In this document: in pieces, positions 8,409 through 16,417 of the stretch
Numbering within the stretch: position 1 is the first letter of the stretch
Layout: the number at the start of each line of letters is the position of its first letter
Origin: Thalassospira xiamenensis M-5 = DSM 17429
GTDB lineage: Bacteria > Pseudomonadota > Alphaproteobacteria > Rhodospirillales > Thalassospiraceae
Assembly: GCF_000300235.2 (NCBI RefSeq)
Contig: NZ_CP004388.1
Coordinates: forward strand, 4,410,001-4,474,000
DNA length: 64,000 bases
Direction: 5' to 3'
Translations under genes and position numbers: made by a program
The notes under the pieces: generated by a model
What the model saw: the letters and a program-made list of their open reading frames with translations, nothing else
The model's database searches: none
What the model was told of the DNA's origin: nothing

Positions 8409-9134
8409 TCAAATATCGTCGCTTTTGCGCGGAATGGTGATCGCAGCCGAATGACCTGTACGGCTGGTGCCGTCGTCGCTGCCTTCAACATATTCCAGCG
8501 AGCCCTTGATACGGGCACCGTTTTCGATCTGAAGTGCACCATAGGTGATCTTGCCGTTGATGTCGGCTGTGCCGATCACGATGACGCGGCGTGCTGTCAG
8601 ATCGCCTTCGAAGGTGCCGCTGATTTCGGCTTCGTCGACCTGTGCGGTACCGACAAAGGTTCCACCCTGGGAAACTTCAAGACGGGTGCATTCCTTGATC
8701 TGGGCTTCAACATGGCCCTCGACGACAAGTATGTCGCAGGAACCGATTTCGCCAGCCAGACGGATATCGCGGCCAACCGTCAGCTTCTTGCCTTCGGTGT
8801 TGTTTGGTGTTGCGCTCGGACGGCCAGCACTGCCGCGGGTCGGAATTTCAAGCGGGCGCTTCGGGATTTCCGGGCGGAAGCTGGTGGAATGCGGTTTGCT
8901 GGACATTTGCGGTTCTTCCTTTGTGCGCGGCTGGGTAAATAGCTGCGGCTCACTACGTTTTTCTGTTTTTGTGGCGGTATCGTTGCTGGCACTCGCACTT
9001 TCGTCCGAAGTCGACGTGTTCGGCGAGGAAGCTGTGCTGTCGGAAAGACCGCCTGAATTCAATCTGGAAGAAGATGTATCTGACGAAGCCGGGCTGCTGT
9101 CGACTGTTTTGTTGGCTTTTTTCTTTCCGAACAT
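8409..9134 (-). CDS. Bactofilin family cytoskeletal protein
   Basis: 241 residues. Bactofilins polymerise into filaments without nucleotides and position cell-wall or stalk enzymes. The first 115 residues are low complexity (Ser/Thr/Pro/Lys). The bactofilin beta-helix spans roughly residues 120-215: LTVGRDIRLAGEIGSCDILVVEG, HVEAQIKECTRLEVSQGGTF, VDEAEISGTFEGDLTARRVIVIG, then GKITYGALQIENGARIKG. The ATG at 9134 gives MFGKKK, a common bactofilin start; an in-frame TTG at 9146 adds four residues. A lipoprotein gene follows at once, so it may be an envelope partner. Confidence 0.92.
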   Translation of the reverse strand: MFGKKKANKTVDSSPASSDTSSSRLNSGGLSDSTASSPNTSTSDESASASNDTATKTEKRSEPQLFTQPRTKEEPQMSSKPHSTSFRPEIPKRPLEIPTRGSAGRPSATPNNTEGKKLTVGRDIRLAGEIGSCDILVVEGHVEAQIKECTRLEVSQGGTFVGTAQVDEAEISGTFEGDLTARRVIVIGTADINGKITYGALQIENGARIKGSLEYVEGSDDGTSRTGHSAAITIPRKSDDI

Positions 9135-9209
9135 GGGGATGACCAAATCCTTGTCTTGCAGTTTTGTTTCAGGTTTCCGCCGTTTTATCCGATGCCCACC
9201 GGAATGGCG

Positions 9210-9890
9210 TCAGGCTGTGGTCCGGTTTTCGAACGCGCCCAGACGGACGGAGTAATGTACCATAAAGGCAGTCGCAATGATCGGAGCCACAAGGTTGACC
9301 AGCGGCACGGTCATCAGGAATGTCAGGCCGATCCCGGCAAACCACAGTTTCATCTGGCGGCTCTTGCGAATGGCATTCACCGTGTGCACATCATAACGAC
9401 GTGCGGCGACCAGTTCAAAATATTCGCGCGAAAGCAGATACCCATTCATCGCATAGAACGCGATGATGTAGACCGGTCCGGCCAAAAGAAGCGGCAGTAT
9501 CAGGATGTTAAGCGCCAAAGCGGTCAATGCGAATTTAAGGCCGCTGATCAGGGCTTCGGTGATCGGTTGCGGGCGGGTGTCGGGCAGGGTTGGATAATAT
9601 TTATCTTCAACCGCATCGGCGATTTGATCAAGCAGCAGGCTTGAAATCAGCACGGTCGCTGCCGGGAACATCAACAGCACCAAAAATGCCAGACCAACGC
9701 CAAGCAGCCAGTCTGCCGCGGTTTCCATCCAGCCGCCATCGGCAAAAAAGGTTACCGAATTCAGGCCAAAGCCAATCAGCATCCAAAGCCCGACAATTGT
9801 TGCCAACGCGCCGGCAACGCCGATCCACACAACTTTGCGAAAACGCGGGTCGGAGAACTGGGAAACGGATTTCAGAAAGTCATTGATCAT
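9210..9890 (-). CDS. EI24 domain (CysZ-like) membrane protein
   Basis: 226 residues from the ATG at 9890 (MINDFLKSVSQFSDPRFRK). It matches the EI24/CysZ fold: an N-terminal amphipathic helix, hydrophobic segments at about residues 20-45 and 55-85 (LLGVGLAFLVLLMFPAATVLISSLLL), then LNILILPLLLAGPVYIIAFY and the signature NGYLLSREYFELVAAR, and a final IGLTFLMTVPLVNLVAPI segment. CysZ transports sulfate, but many alphaproteobacterial EI24 proteins lack that evidence and no cys genes are adjacent, so the substrate is open. Upstream TTG/ATG codons are less likely starts. Confidence 0.83.
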   Translation of the reverse strand: MINDFLKSVSQFSDPRFRKVVWIGVAGALATIVGLWMLIGFGLNSVTFFADGGWMETAADWLLGVGLAFLVLLMFPAATVLISSLLLDQIADAVEDKYYPTLPDTRPQPITEALISGLKFALTALALNILILPLLLAGPVYIIAFYAMNGYLLSREYFELVAARRYDVHTVNAIRKSRQMKLWFAGIGLTFLMTVPLVNLVAPIIATAFMVHYSVRLGAFENRTTA

Positions 9891-10044
9891 TGGCGGAATT
9901 TTATCCTGCTGGCACTGTCGTAAATACGTTCCAAGGGAATCATGCCAAACATTACTAGGCAATCAAAATTAACAGGCCGTGAAATCGGTAGCGGATTTGA
10001 CAGATTTTTTGCCCAAAGCGTCGGATATCGTATGTGTTGGGCAG

Positions 10045-10081
10045 AAAAAAGGCGTCCGGTCAGGGGGGAGAACCGGACGCC
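10045..10081 (-). terminator. Strong intrinsic terminator ending the candidate small RNA
   Basis: Perfect 10-bp GC-rich stem (arms 10072-10081 and 10051-10060) with an 11-base loop, followed on the minus strand by six T (10050-10045). It is also the first clear terminator downstream of lolA. Confidence 0.88.
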
Positions 10082-10181
10082 AGCGCTCCGATGATCTGGA
10101 GCGTGAGGAAAGGTAGGGGAGACCTGTTCCTCACACTTGGCTCCCACATCAAAATTCGGGAACCTTGTGACAGGTTTTCAT
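10045..10181 (-). ncRNA. Candidate small RNA (or lolA 3'-UTR RNA) with C-rich loops
   Basis: On the minus strand this interval folds into consecutive hairpins. They are a short AACCT/AGGTT stem near 10160-10176; a TGAGGAA/TTCCTCA stem (10104-10133) with an inner ACCT/AGGT extension capped by CTCCCCT; a GCTCC/GGAGC stem (10083-10100); and a perfect 10-bp stem GGCGTCCGGT/ACCGGACGCC (10051-10081) whose loop is TCTCCCCCCTG, followed by six T. Two loops expose a CUCCCC anti-Shine-Dalgarno-like sequence, as in CUCCUCCC-loop riboregulators of alphaproteobacteria. The 5' end is a guess based on a TATAGT at 10188-10193; no good -35 is visible. It lies 190 bases past lolA, so processing from that mRNA is also possible. 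The remainder of the gap (9891-10374) shows no gene. Confidence 0.5.
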
Positions 10182-10374
10182 ATAGGGACTATAACCCCCG
10201 TCTGCCATAGATCAGGGCCGCTTATCGGCGATAAATTTCGTGGATGCAGGTGAAAAATGTCATACCGATTGATCGTTGCGAAACAACAATGTTTGCAAGA
10301 TTTTGAATCGGAATGCTAAACCGCTTTGTCAGGCAGATTTGACATTTTCGTGAAGTTGACCGGGAATTTTGAAA

Positions 10375-11070
10375 TCAGCCGCGCTGATTGGGCCAGATGC
10401 GGTCAAATTTGAATAATGCCGGATCCAGCTTCATGCCTTCTTCGGTATTGAACAGGGTCACGGTCGTCTCTACCCCGGCGGGGTCGGTGACAATCCATTG
10501 ACGCAACTGCATCGGGTTTTCCTGAAATACCAGTGTGACACTGCCAGCACCCGGATCGGATTTGCGCACCATTTCAACCCGCATGGTTTCGGCGGTACGT
10601 TTGAAATCAACAACCTTGACCTCTCGCGTTAGCGAAACATCTTTTGCCAGAATGATACCGGCCGGGGTTTCGTCGATATTGAAATAGGTGGGCGCGTTGA
10701 TTTCCTTGTCATAATAAATGAAATCAGACCCGGTGGAGACCAGCAGGATTTGTGCGGGCGGGTTATATTCAAACCGCATCTTGCCTGGGCGTTCCATATA
10801 AAGCTTGCCCTCTGCGGCACCGCCATCCGAGGAAATCTGGACAAAATCACCTTTCAGTGTGGTGATGTCCTCAAGATAGTTTTCGATTTTCTCGATGGTT
10901 GCTTGATCCATCACGCCTGACTGCGCCAATGCGTTTGCTGGCATCAGGCTGATTGAAACCGGTGCGGCAATCGCAAAGGCCGTGGCAAAGACGGATGCCG
11001 CCGTCATGGAGCGGAAGCGCGCGCCCACCTGTTTGATGCGGAATTTGCCGAATTTGCTGAAGAATGCCAT
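10375..11070 (-). CDS. lolA: Outer-membrane lipoprotein carrier protein LolA
   Basis: 231 residues. LolA is the periplasmic chaperone that ferries lipoproteins from LolCDE to the outer membrane. A long N-terminal signal with a basic lead (FGKFRIKQVGARFR) and hydrophobic core ends at ANALAQ, about residue 50. The mature domain shows the LolA pattern: IENYLEDITTLKGDFVQISSDGG, EGKLYMERPGKMRFEYNPP, ILLVSTGSDFIYYDKEIN, and VTLVFQENPMQLRQWIVTDPAG. It is divergent from gshB, with a 233-base regulatory interval between them. Confidence 0.93.
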   Translation of the reverse strand: MAFFSKFGKFRIKQVGARFRSMTAASVFATAFAIAAPVSISLMPANALAQSGVMDQATIEKIENYLEDITTLKGDFVQISSDGGAAEGKLYMERPGKMRFEYNPPAQILLVSTGSDFIYYDKEINAPTYFNIDETPAGIILAKDVSLTREVKVVDFKRTAETMRVEMVRKSDPGAGSVTLVFQENPMQLRQWIVTDPAGVETTVTLFNTEEGMKLDPALFKFDRIWPNQRG

Positions 11071-11168
11071 GTGACAGCCTGTCTACCCGTTTTAAGAAAT
11101 TCTGTGATCGCGATTGCGAAACTGGAATGGCGAATGATAAAAATTCAGCCAAATTGTAACCAACCACA

Positions 11169-11183
11169 ATATGTACAACATAT
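11169..11183. promoter_or_regulatory. Short palindrome between lolA and gshB
   Basis: ATATGT-ACA-ACATAT is a perfect 15-bp palindrome about 98 bases upstream of the lolA start and 120 bases upstream of gshB. Its position in a divergent promoter region suggests an operator; the binding protein is unknown. Confidence 0.35.
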
Positions 11184-11303
11184 CGCATCATTTGGCCGGG
11201 AAGGCCAGCCGGGTCAAGTCACGCCCGCAAATGATCACAATTGGCCGGGTTTGGCCGCATTTGCAGCAGTGATCGGCTTTCCGGCAACAGGAGAAAGCGT
11301 TTT

Positions 11304-12248
11304 ATGAGTCGTATCGTCGCCATTCAGATGGATCCAATCGCATCGATCGATATCAAGGGGGATTCAACCTTTGTGATGGGGCTCGAAGCCCAGTCACGCG
11401 GTTATGATCTTTTGCATTATCATCCCGATGACATGTTTTATGACCGAGGTCGGATCAAGGCCGAAGTCCGCCCGATGACGCTTCGTTACGAGAAGGGCAA
11501 TCACTATGATCTGGGTGAGGCAAAGATCATAGATCTCGCCAAAGAAACCGATGTGATCCTGATGCGTCAGGACCCGCCGTTTGATATGAATTACATCACG
11601 GCGACCCATCTGCTTGAAGCCGTTCATCCGGAAAGCTTCGTGGTCAACCACCCCGGCCATGTCCGCAATGCGCCGGAAAAGATTTTCGTTACAGAGTTTC
11701 CCAATCTGATGCCGCCGACCCTGATTACCCGGTCGGCCGCGCGTATTCGCGATTTCCGCGAGGAATTCAAGGACATCATTGTCAAGCCGCTGTTTGGCAA
11801 TGGCGGGGCTGGTGTTTTCCATCTGAAACCGGGTGACGAAAACCTGAATTCGTTGTTGGAACTATTCGCCGCGCAGTCGCGCGAGCCTTTGATGGTGCAG
11901 GCTTACTTGCCCGATGTGCGCAAAGGCGACAAACGCATCATTTTGGTCGATGGCAAACCTGTCGGTGCGATCAACCGTGTCCCGGCCGAGGGCGAGGCAC
12001 GGTCGAACATGCATGTTGGCGGCGTAGCGGAAAAATCCATGCTCACCCCGCGTGAACTTGAGATTTGCGAACGCATTGGGCCGGAACTGAAAAAGCGCGA
12101 TCTGATCTTTGTCGGGATTGACGTGATTGGCGATTATATGACGGAAATCAACGTCACCTCGCCGACCGGGCTTCAGGAAGTGAACCGTTTTGACGGATCG
12201 AAACTGGAATCCCTGATCTGGGATGCGATTGAAACCCGCTTGTCCTGA
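11304..12248 (+). CDS. gshB: Glutathione synthase
   Basis: 314 residues, the normal GshB length. It joins gamma-glutamylcysteine to glycine with ATP. It begins [20 protein letters not shown] and continues with [29 protein letters not shown] and the ATP-grasp region ([56 protein letters not shown]). It closes with the metal-binding [21 protein letters not shown] motif. The ATG at 11304 has AGGAGA ten bases upstream. A strong terminator follows, so gshB looks monocistronic. Confidence 0.97.
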   Translation: MSRIVAIQMDPIASIDIKGDSTFVMGLEAQSRGYDLLHYHPDDMFYDRGRIKAEVRPMTLRYEKGNHYDLGEAKIIDLAKETDVILMRQDPPFDMNYITATHLLEAVHPESFVVNHPGHVRNAPEKIFVTEFPNLMPPTLITRSAARIRDFREEFKDIIVKPLFGNGGAGVFHLKPGDENLNSLLELFAAQSREPLMVQAYLPDVRKGDKRIILVDGKPVGAINRVPAEGEARSNMHVGGVAEKSMLTPRELEICERIGPELKKRDLIFVGIDVIGDYMTEINVTSPTGLQEVNRFDGSKLESLIWDAIETRLS

Positions 12249-12274
12249 TCGAATTTGACGACGGGACGATTTTC

Positions 12275-12306
12275 GGGGCAAGTGGTTTAACCGCTTGCCC
12301 CTTTTT
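12275..12306 (+). terminator. Intrinsic terminator after gshB
   Basis: GGGGCAAGTGG (12275-12285) pairs with CCGCTTGCCCC (12291-12301) with one G-U pair and a TTTAA loop, followed by five T. Confidence 0.92.
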
Positions 12307-12487
12307 CTGGCCCCCTGTCTGGTCGGAATGGATGGCCGCGAAATGGCCGGATTTCATCGGCAATTCTGCACCAATTTGCTGCCCATATCCGTTGATGTGA
12401 CTGAATTCATGCCCGCAGGCTGGAACCAAACGCCTGTTTCTGCGTATGATTTTGGGATCAATCATCAACAAGGCGGAATCCGATTGC

Positions 12488-13945
12488 ATGGCGGATAAGC
12501 AAAACAGCGCAATTTCAACAAACGGTACCTTTGGCCCGTTCCTGTTCGCGCGTGGCAGCGACGATAAAACGGCCCTTCTGGCCGCGCTTGTTGTGACGCC
12601 GGAAGGAGCCGATCCGGCTGAGTTTCGAATCATGGGTCAGGATATTGTAACCCCGACAAAGCTTGCGAACCGGTTCGGGTGTCATTACTGGCGTTATGAT
12701 TTCGAGCTGCCGGTTGCGTCGGATGCGCGTTATAGTTTCGATATCGAAACATATTATGTGAATACCGATTTGACTCATGACCTTCGGATCGGGTTTGTCT
12801 CGTGTAACGGACAAGAAGACGGCGATTTGGACCGACCTTTGGCGGATCGTAATGCGCTGTGGATTGATTTGGCCCGCGAACATCAAAAACGGCCTTTTTC
12901 CCTGCTTTTGCATGGCGGGGACCAGATTTATGCCGACGGGGTCTGGGAATGCCATCCTGATATTGTCACCTGGAAAAAGACGAGACGTCAGCAGAAGCTG
13001 GCAGCGGATTTCACCCCCGAGATGCGCAATAGTGTTCTGAAATTCTATCTGGAACATTATCTTGAAATTTATGGACAGCCGCAGATCAGCCATATACTGG
13101 CGCGGGTGCCCTCTTTGATGATGTGGGATGACCACGACATTTTTGACGGTTGGGGCAGTCACAAGAAATGGTTTCATGACAGCATGGTCGCAAAGGGCAT
13201 GTTTGCCTGTGCGCGTGAAGCATTTTGCCTGATGCAGCTTTGCACCGCGCCCGACGAATTGCCGCAGAAAATACTGGACCGTTCGGGGCAAAGCCTTGGC
13301 TGGCGTACGGATTTCCCCGGATTTTCGGTGATTGCGCCCGACTTGCGGTCGGAACGGACCCCGCATGCGATCATGGGCGAACATGGTTGGCGGGACATGA
13401 TTGCGGCACTCGATACGATTCCGGAACATCATCGTATTTTGTTGATGTCGAGTGTGCCGGTGATTGGCCCGCGCCTATCACTGGTTGAGGCGATCCTGCA
13501 TCTGATGCCCAGTGCGCAGAAATACGAAGATGACCTGCGCGATCAGTGGCAAAGCCGTTGGCATCGTAAGGAATGGTGCCGTTTTCTGGAAACCATTGAA
13601 GATGTCGTCGTCAAGCGCGGTTATGACATGACCCTGCTTTCGGGGGAAATTCATGTGGCGACCCGGGGCACGTTTGAAACCCATGGCAAGTCCATTCACC
13701 AACTGGTGGCATCGGGCATTTCGCACACTGCCCCGCCGGTGGCGTTTGCGCGTGCGCTTGGTCTTTTGGCATGGATTGGCGATAATCCCCTGCCCGGTCG
13801 CCCGACCAAGCTTAAGCCGCTTCCTGGGCGGATTGGCACCTATTGCGCTGCACGCAATTACCTAACACTGGACCGAAAGGGCGAAAACTGGCGTGCCAAC
13901 TGGCATCTGGAAAACATTGGTTGGACACCGGATTTAACAATCTAG
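12488..13945 (+). CDS. PhoD-like metallophosphatase family protein
   Basis: 485 residues. It belongs to the PhoD/alkaline phosphatase D-like metallophosphatases. Metal-ligand motifs are visible: LLLHGGDQIYADGVWE near residue 145, SLMMWDDHDIFDGWGSHK near residue 215 and TLLSGEIHVAT near residue 385. An N-terminal beta-sandwich region (residues 20-105) comes before the catalytic core, as in PhoD. No Tat or Sec signal is present, unlike secreted PhoD, so this copy is probably cytosolic and its substrate is unknown. I chose the ATG at 12488 with a GGCGGAA site; an in-frame ATG lies upstream at 12446. Confidence 0.83.
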   Translation: MADKQNSAISTNGTFGPFLFARGSDDKTALLAALVVTPEGADPAEFRIMGQDIVTPTKLANRFGCHYWRYDFELPVASDARYSFDIETYYVNTDLTHDLRIGFVSCNGQEDGDLDRPLADRNALWIDLAREHQKRPFSLLLHGGDQIYADGVWECHPDIVTWKKTRRQQKLAADFTPEMRNSVLKFYLEHYLEIYGQPQISHILARVPSLMMWDDHDIFDGWGSHKKWFHDSMVAKGMFACAREAFCLMQLCTAPDELPQKILDRSGQSLGWRTDFPGFSVIAPDLRSERTPHAIMGEHGWRDMIAALDTIPEHHRILLMSSVPVIGPRLSLVEAILHLMPSAQKYEDDLRDQWQSRWHRKEWCRFLETIEDVVVKRGYDMTLLSGEIHVATRGTFETHGKSIHQLVASGISHTAPPVAFARALGLLAWIGDNPLPGRPTKLKPLPGRIGTYCAARNYLTLDRKGENWRANWHLENIGWTPDLTI

Positions 13946-13967
13946 GGAGGATCCCATAGTTCCTACC

Positions 13968-14401
13968 ATGCAGCTTTACTATTCGCCGACATCGCCCTGA
14001 AGGTGCGGATCAATGTCCGCGAATTGGGATTGGAAGGCGATATTTCTGAAATTATGATCAATCCTTGGACGGATGCGGCTTTGCGTGACGGTATGATGTC
14101 CTCGACCGGGCGGTTATACGCCGATAGCAAACGCCCGGAAACTGAACGTTCCGATTTCGTAATGGATCGTCAGCGTGCCGCGGTTCATGCAAGCATTGAC
14201 GCCTTAGAAGCCGGGATCAGCAGCCTCGCAACAGATAGGCCAGATATCGGCACTCTTTCGGTGGCCGCGGCCCTTGAATATGTTGATTTCCGCTGGCCCG
14301 ATGGGTGTTTTGCTGTTTCAGACGATCTGCGCCATTGGATGGCGGGCATGGCCAATCGCCCAGCCATGCTTGCCACGCGGTATCATTTGCTTCCGGTTTG
14401 A
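13968..14401 (+). pseudogene. Decayed glutathione S-transferase gene
   Basis: The ATG at 13968 opens with MQLYYSPTSP, a typical GST N-terminus, and then hits TGA at 13998. The match continues in another frame from about 14000 as KVRINVRELGLEGDI, which implies loss of about seven bases at the junction. After NPWTDAALR the sequence jumps to DGMMSSTGRLYADSKRPETE, so roughly 60 codons covering the cis-Pro and glutathione-binding part of the thioredoxin fold are also missing. The C-terminal helical domain (RQRAAVHASIDALEAGI through MAGMANRPAML) is intact. Two independent lesions argue for a true pseudogene. The open part starts at GTG 14003. Confidence 0.8.
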
Positions 14402-14518
14402 CAGATCTGATCTGCATGGATGCAATATTGTCCGGGCCGGTTAAACAAGCTATAGCGTGGCGGGGCAGCCAGATGTGTTATGATGTCGGGCAGCAACTTT
14501 TCAGATGAAACGGGTTTC

Positions 14519-14788
14519 ATGACCGACATTACCAAATCCATGCGTGAACGGGCCTGGGCCCGGGCCGGAAAAATTCAGGGTGAAGATTCCGCCGAAGTGC
14601 GCAAGCACCGTTCCAGCGGCATCACGATGAAAAAAGAAAGTTTTGGCAAGTTCCGCAATTTTGGCTGGACCGTTGTAGATGGCGTTGCTGTTCCATGCCG
14701 CAAGGAATTCCTGCCGCCGCGTGACGGCGATGCGACTGATGGCGATGCATCTGAAGATCTGGCCAAATCCGAACCTTCCGAAGACTGA
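14519..14788 (+). CDS. Small hypothetical protein
   Basis: 89 residues from the ATG at 14519 (in-frame ATGs at 14480 and 14483 would add 12-13). Not recognised. It starts MTDITKSMRERAWARAGKIQGED, is basic through the middle (KHRSSGITMKKESFGKFRNFGWTVVDG) and ends in an acidic tail (DGDATDGDASEDLAKSEPSED). A hydrophobic core is limited to GWTVVDGVAVPC. Codon use looks normal and it sits in a gap between the GST remnant and a convergent marR gene, so I take it as real but lineage-restricted. Confidence 0.55.
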   Translation: MTDITKSMRERAWARAGKIQGEDSAEVRKHRSSGITMKKESFGKFRNFGWTVVDGVAVPCRKEFLPPRDGDATDGDASEDLAKSEPSED

Positions 14789-14803
14789 TCATCTGATTCT
14801 GTC

Positions 14804-15271
14804 CTAGCCATTCGTCAGGTTGATCAAATCTGTCAAAAGGTGGCGCGAATCGGAATTCGCGACCAGTGCGTTGAGGTCTTTCTGGGTTTTTTGCCAGATC
14901 GGAAAGGCTTTAACAAGCAACGCCATTCCCTGATCGGTTAGAGTCAGCAAACGACTGCGTTTATCCTTGGGGTCGATATCGATTGCAACCAGCCCCCGTC
15001 GTTCCAGCGGTTTAAGATTGGCGGTCAGTGTTGTGCGATCCATCGCCAGCAAATCAGCAACATCTTGCATGTGCGGCGGGTGTGGCCGGTTAAGCGACAT
15101 AAGCAAGGAATATTGCCCGCTGGTCAGGTCAAGCGGGCGAAAAGCATCGTCGAACCGGCGCGCAATCGTGCGTGCGGCCCGCCGCACATGCAGACAAAGA
15201 CAACTGTCACGCACCATCAGCGTCGATGAAAACGGAACTTTATCGTTCTGGTTGAAATCTTTTTTTGACAT
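14804..15271 (-). CDS. MarR family transcriptional regulator
   Basis: 155 residues. It has the winged helix-turn-helix layout: SCLCLHVRRAARTIARRFDDAF dimer helix, LTSGQYSLLMSL, the MQDVADLLAMDRTTLTANLKPLERRGLV recognition helix region, the wing IDPKDKRSRLLTLTDQG, and a C-terminal dimer helix. The CLC pair near residue 25 could be a redox or ligand site, but that is inference. It is divergent from a VOC-SnoaL-VOC operon, and a perfect palindrome sits between them, so autoregulation plus control of that operon is the likely role. Confidence 0.88.
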   Translation of the reverse strand: MSKKDFNQNDKVPFSSTLMVRDSCLCLHVRRAARTIARRFDDAFRPLDLTSGQYSLLMSLNRPHPPHMQDVADLLAMDRTTLTANLKPLERRGLVAIDIDPKDKRSRLLTLTDQGMALLVKAFPIWQKTQKDLNALVANSDSRHLLTDLINLTNG

Positions 15272-15294
15272 GAATTAATTATGTTGATATCAAC
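15265..15294 (+). promoter_or_regulatory. Putative promoter and MarR operator for the VOC operon
   Basis: TTGACA (15265-15270) lies 17 bases before TATCAA (15288-15293). The perfect 12-bp palindrome GTTGATATCAAC (15283-15294) covers the proposed -10. It begins 12 bases upstream of the marR start codon, so a bound dimer could block transcription in both directions. Confidence 0.55.
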
Positions 15295-15406
15295 GTATTT
15301 GTCAAACGGGAAAATAAGAAAAAACTGATCAATCGTTTGGTTCATAAAGCGCCACCACGCTTCACCTGATTTCGAATTCACTTCTGAACGGCAAGGAGGA
15401 AGCCCG

Positions 15407-15880
15407 ATGCAGAAGATCAGCCCCTTTCTATGGTTTGACGGCAACGCCGAAGAAGCCGTCAATTTTTATGCGTCCGTTTTTCCATATGCCACGATCAGCA
15501 AAATTCTCCGCAGCAGCAAGGCCGGACCTGGACCGGAAGGCCATGTTTTGACCGTAAGTTTTGAGCTTGAAGGTCAACAATTCACAGCCCTTAACGGCGG
15601 ACCGCAGTTCAAGTTTACCGAGGCTGTTTCCTTCACCGTGTCCTGCAATGATCAGGCAGAAGTTGATTATTACTGGGACTGCCTTTCTGAAGGCGGGGAA
15701 CCTAGGCAGTGCGGCTGGGTAAAGGACAGGTTCGGTCTTTTCTGGCAGATCACTCCGGTTCGCCTTATCGAACTGATGAACGATCCGGATCCGGATGTCG
15801 CAGCCAGAGTGGCAACAACCATGATGTCTATGGAAAAATTCGACATCGCTAGGATTGAACGTGCGGCCAAAGGCACCTGA
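15407..15880 (+). CDS. VOC family (PhnB/3-demethylubiquinone methyltransferase-like) protein
   Basis: 157 residues with a perfect AAGGAGGA ribosome site. Pattern of the PhnB-like VOC proteins: KISPFLWFDGNAEEAVNFYASVFP, VSFELEGQQFTALNGGPQFKFTEAVSF, YYWDCLSEGGEPRQCGWVKDRFGLFWQITP, ending with a helical MNDPDPDVAARVATTMMSMEKFD tail. The database name referring to 3-demethylubiquinone methyltransferase is misleading; no methyltransferase fold is visible. First gene of a three-gene set opposite marR. Confidence 0.85.
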   Translation: MQKISPFLWFDGNAEEAVNFYASVFPYATISKILRSSKAGPGPEGHVLTVSFELEGQQFTALNGGPQFKFTEAVSFTVSCNDQAEVDYYWDCLSEGGEPRQCGWVKDRFGLFWQITPVRLIELMNDPDPDVAARVATTMMSMEKFDIARIERAAKGT

Positions 15881-15937
15881 AAACTCCACGCAAAATTTTC
15901 GCCCACCCCTCGCACCACCAACGCAAGGAAATGCCCC

Positions 15938-16375
15938 ATGACTGATAAACAAAGTGAAGACAAAGCTGCCATCCGCGAGATTTTTACCCGCTGGTCAACG
16001 GCCGCACGTAACAAGGATCTCGACGGAATCATGGCGTTATATAGCGATGATATCTGTTCCTACGATGCGGTCGGTCCGCTGCAATTCAATGGCCGGGATG
16101 ATTATCGTGCCCATTGGGAACGCTGTATGGCGTTTGATGATGAATTCATCATGGAGCCGCAGGAACCCTTTATCCGGGTGTCAGGTCATCTGGCTGTGGC
16201 ACGGTTCCTGATCCGGTGCGGCATGCGCAAGGAAGACGGGACCGAACAGGCAAGCTGGATGCGGTCAAGCTATCACCTTGAAAAGCAGGGTGGTGAATGG
16301 CGCATCGCGCATGAACATTTTTCCGTGCCTTTTGACTTCGAAAACAGTGCCGCCCAGTTCGGGTTGCAGCCGTAA
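15938..16375 (+). CDS. SnoaL-like/NTF2-fold protein
   Basis: 145 residues. The pattern AIREIFTRWSTAARNKDLDGIMALYSDDICSYD, then VARFLIRCGMRKEDG and RSSYHLEKQGGEWRIAHEHFSVPFD, is the NTF2-like fold used by SnoaL/DUF4440 proteins. Members act as small-molecule isomerases, hydrolases or binding proteins; the substrate cannot be told. It lies between two VOC-fold genes with short gaps (57 and 42 bases), consistent with one transcript under MarR control. Confidence 0.82.
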   Translation: MTDKQSEDKAAIREIFTRWSTAARNKDLDGIMALYSDDICSYDAVGPLQFNGRDDYRAHWERCMAFDDEFIMEPQEPFIRVSGHLAVARFLIRCGMRKEDGTEQASWMRSSYHLEKQGGEWRIAHEHFSVPFDFENSAAQFGLQP

Positions 16376-16417
16376 ATCCCCAAACCCACCAGATTTTACA
16401 CATAAAGGAACGCCCCG

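Noticed and set aside
9887..10147. Open frame of 86 codons on the minus strand downstream of lolA
   Set aside because: It runs through the terminator stem of the candidate RNA and has no domain or ribosome site; the RNA structure explains the interval better.
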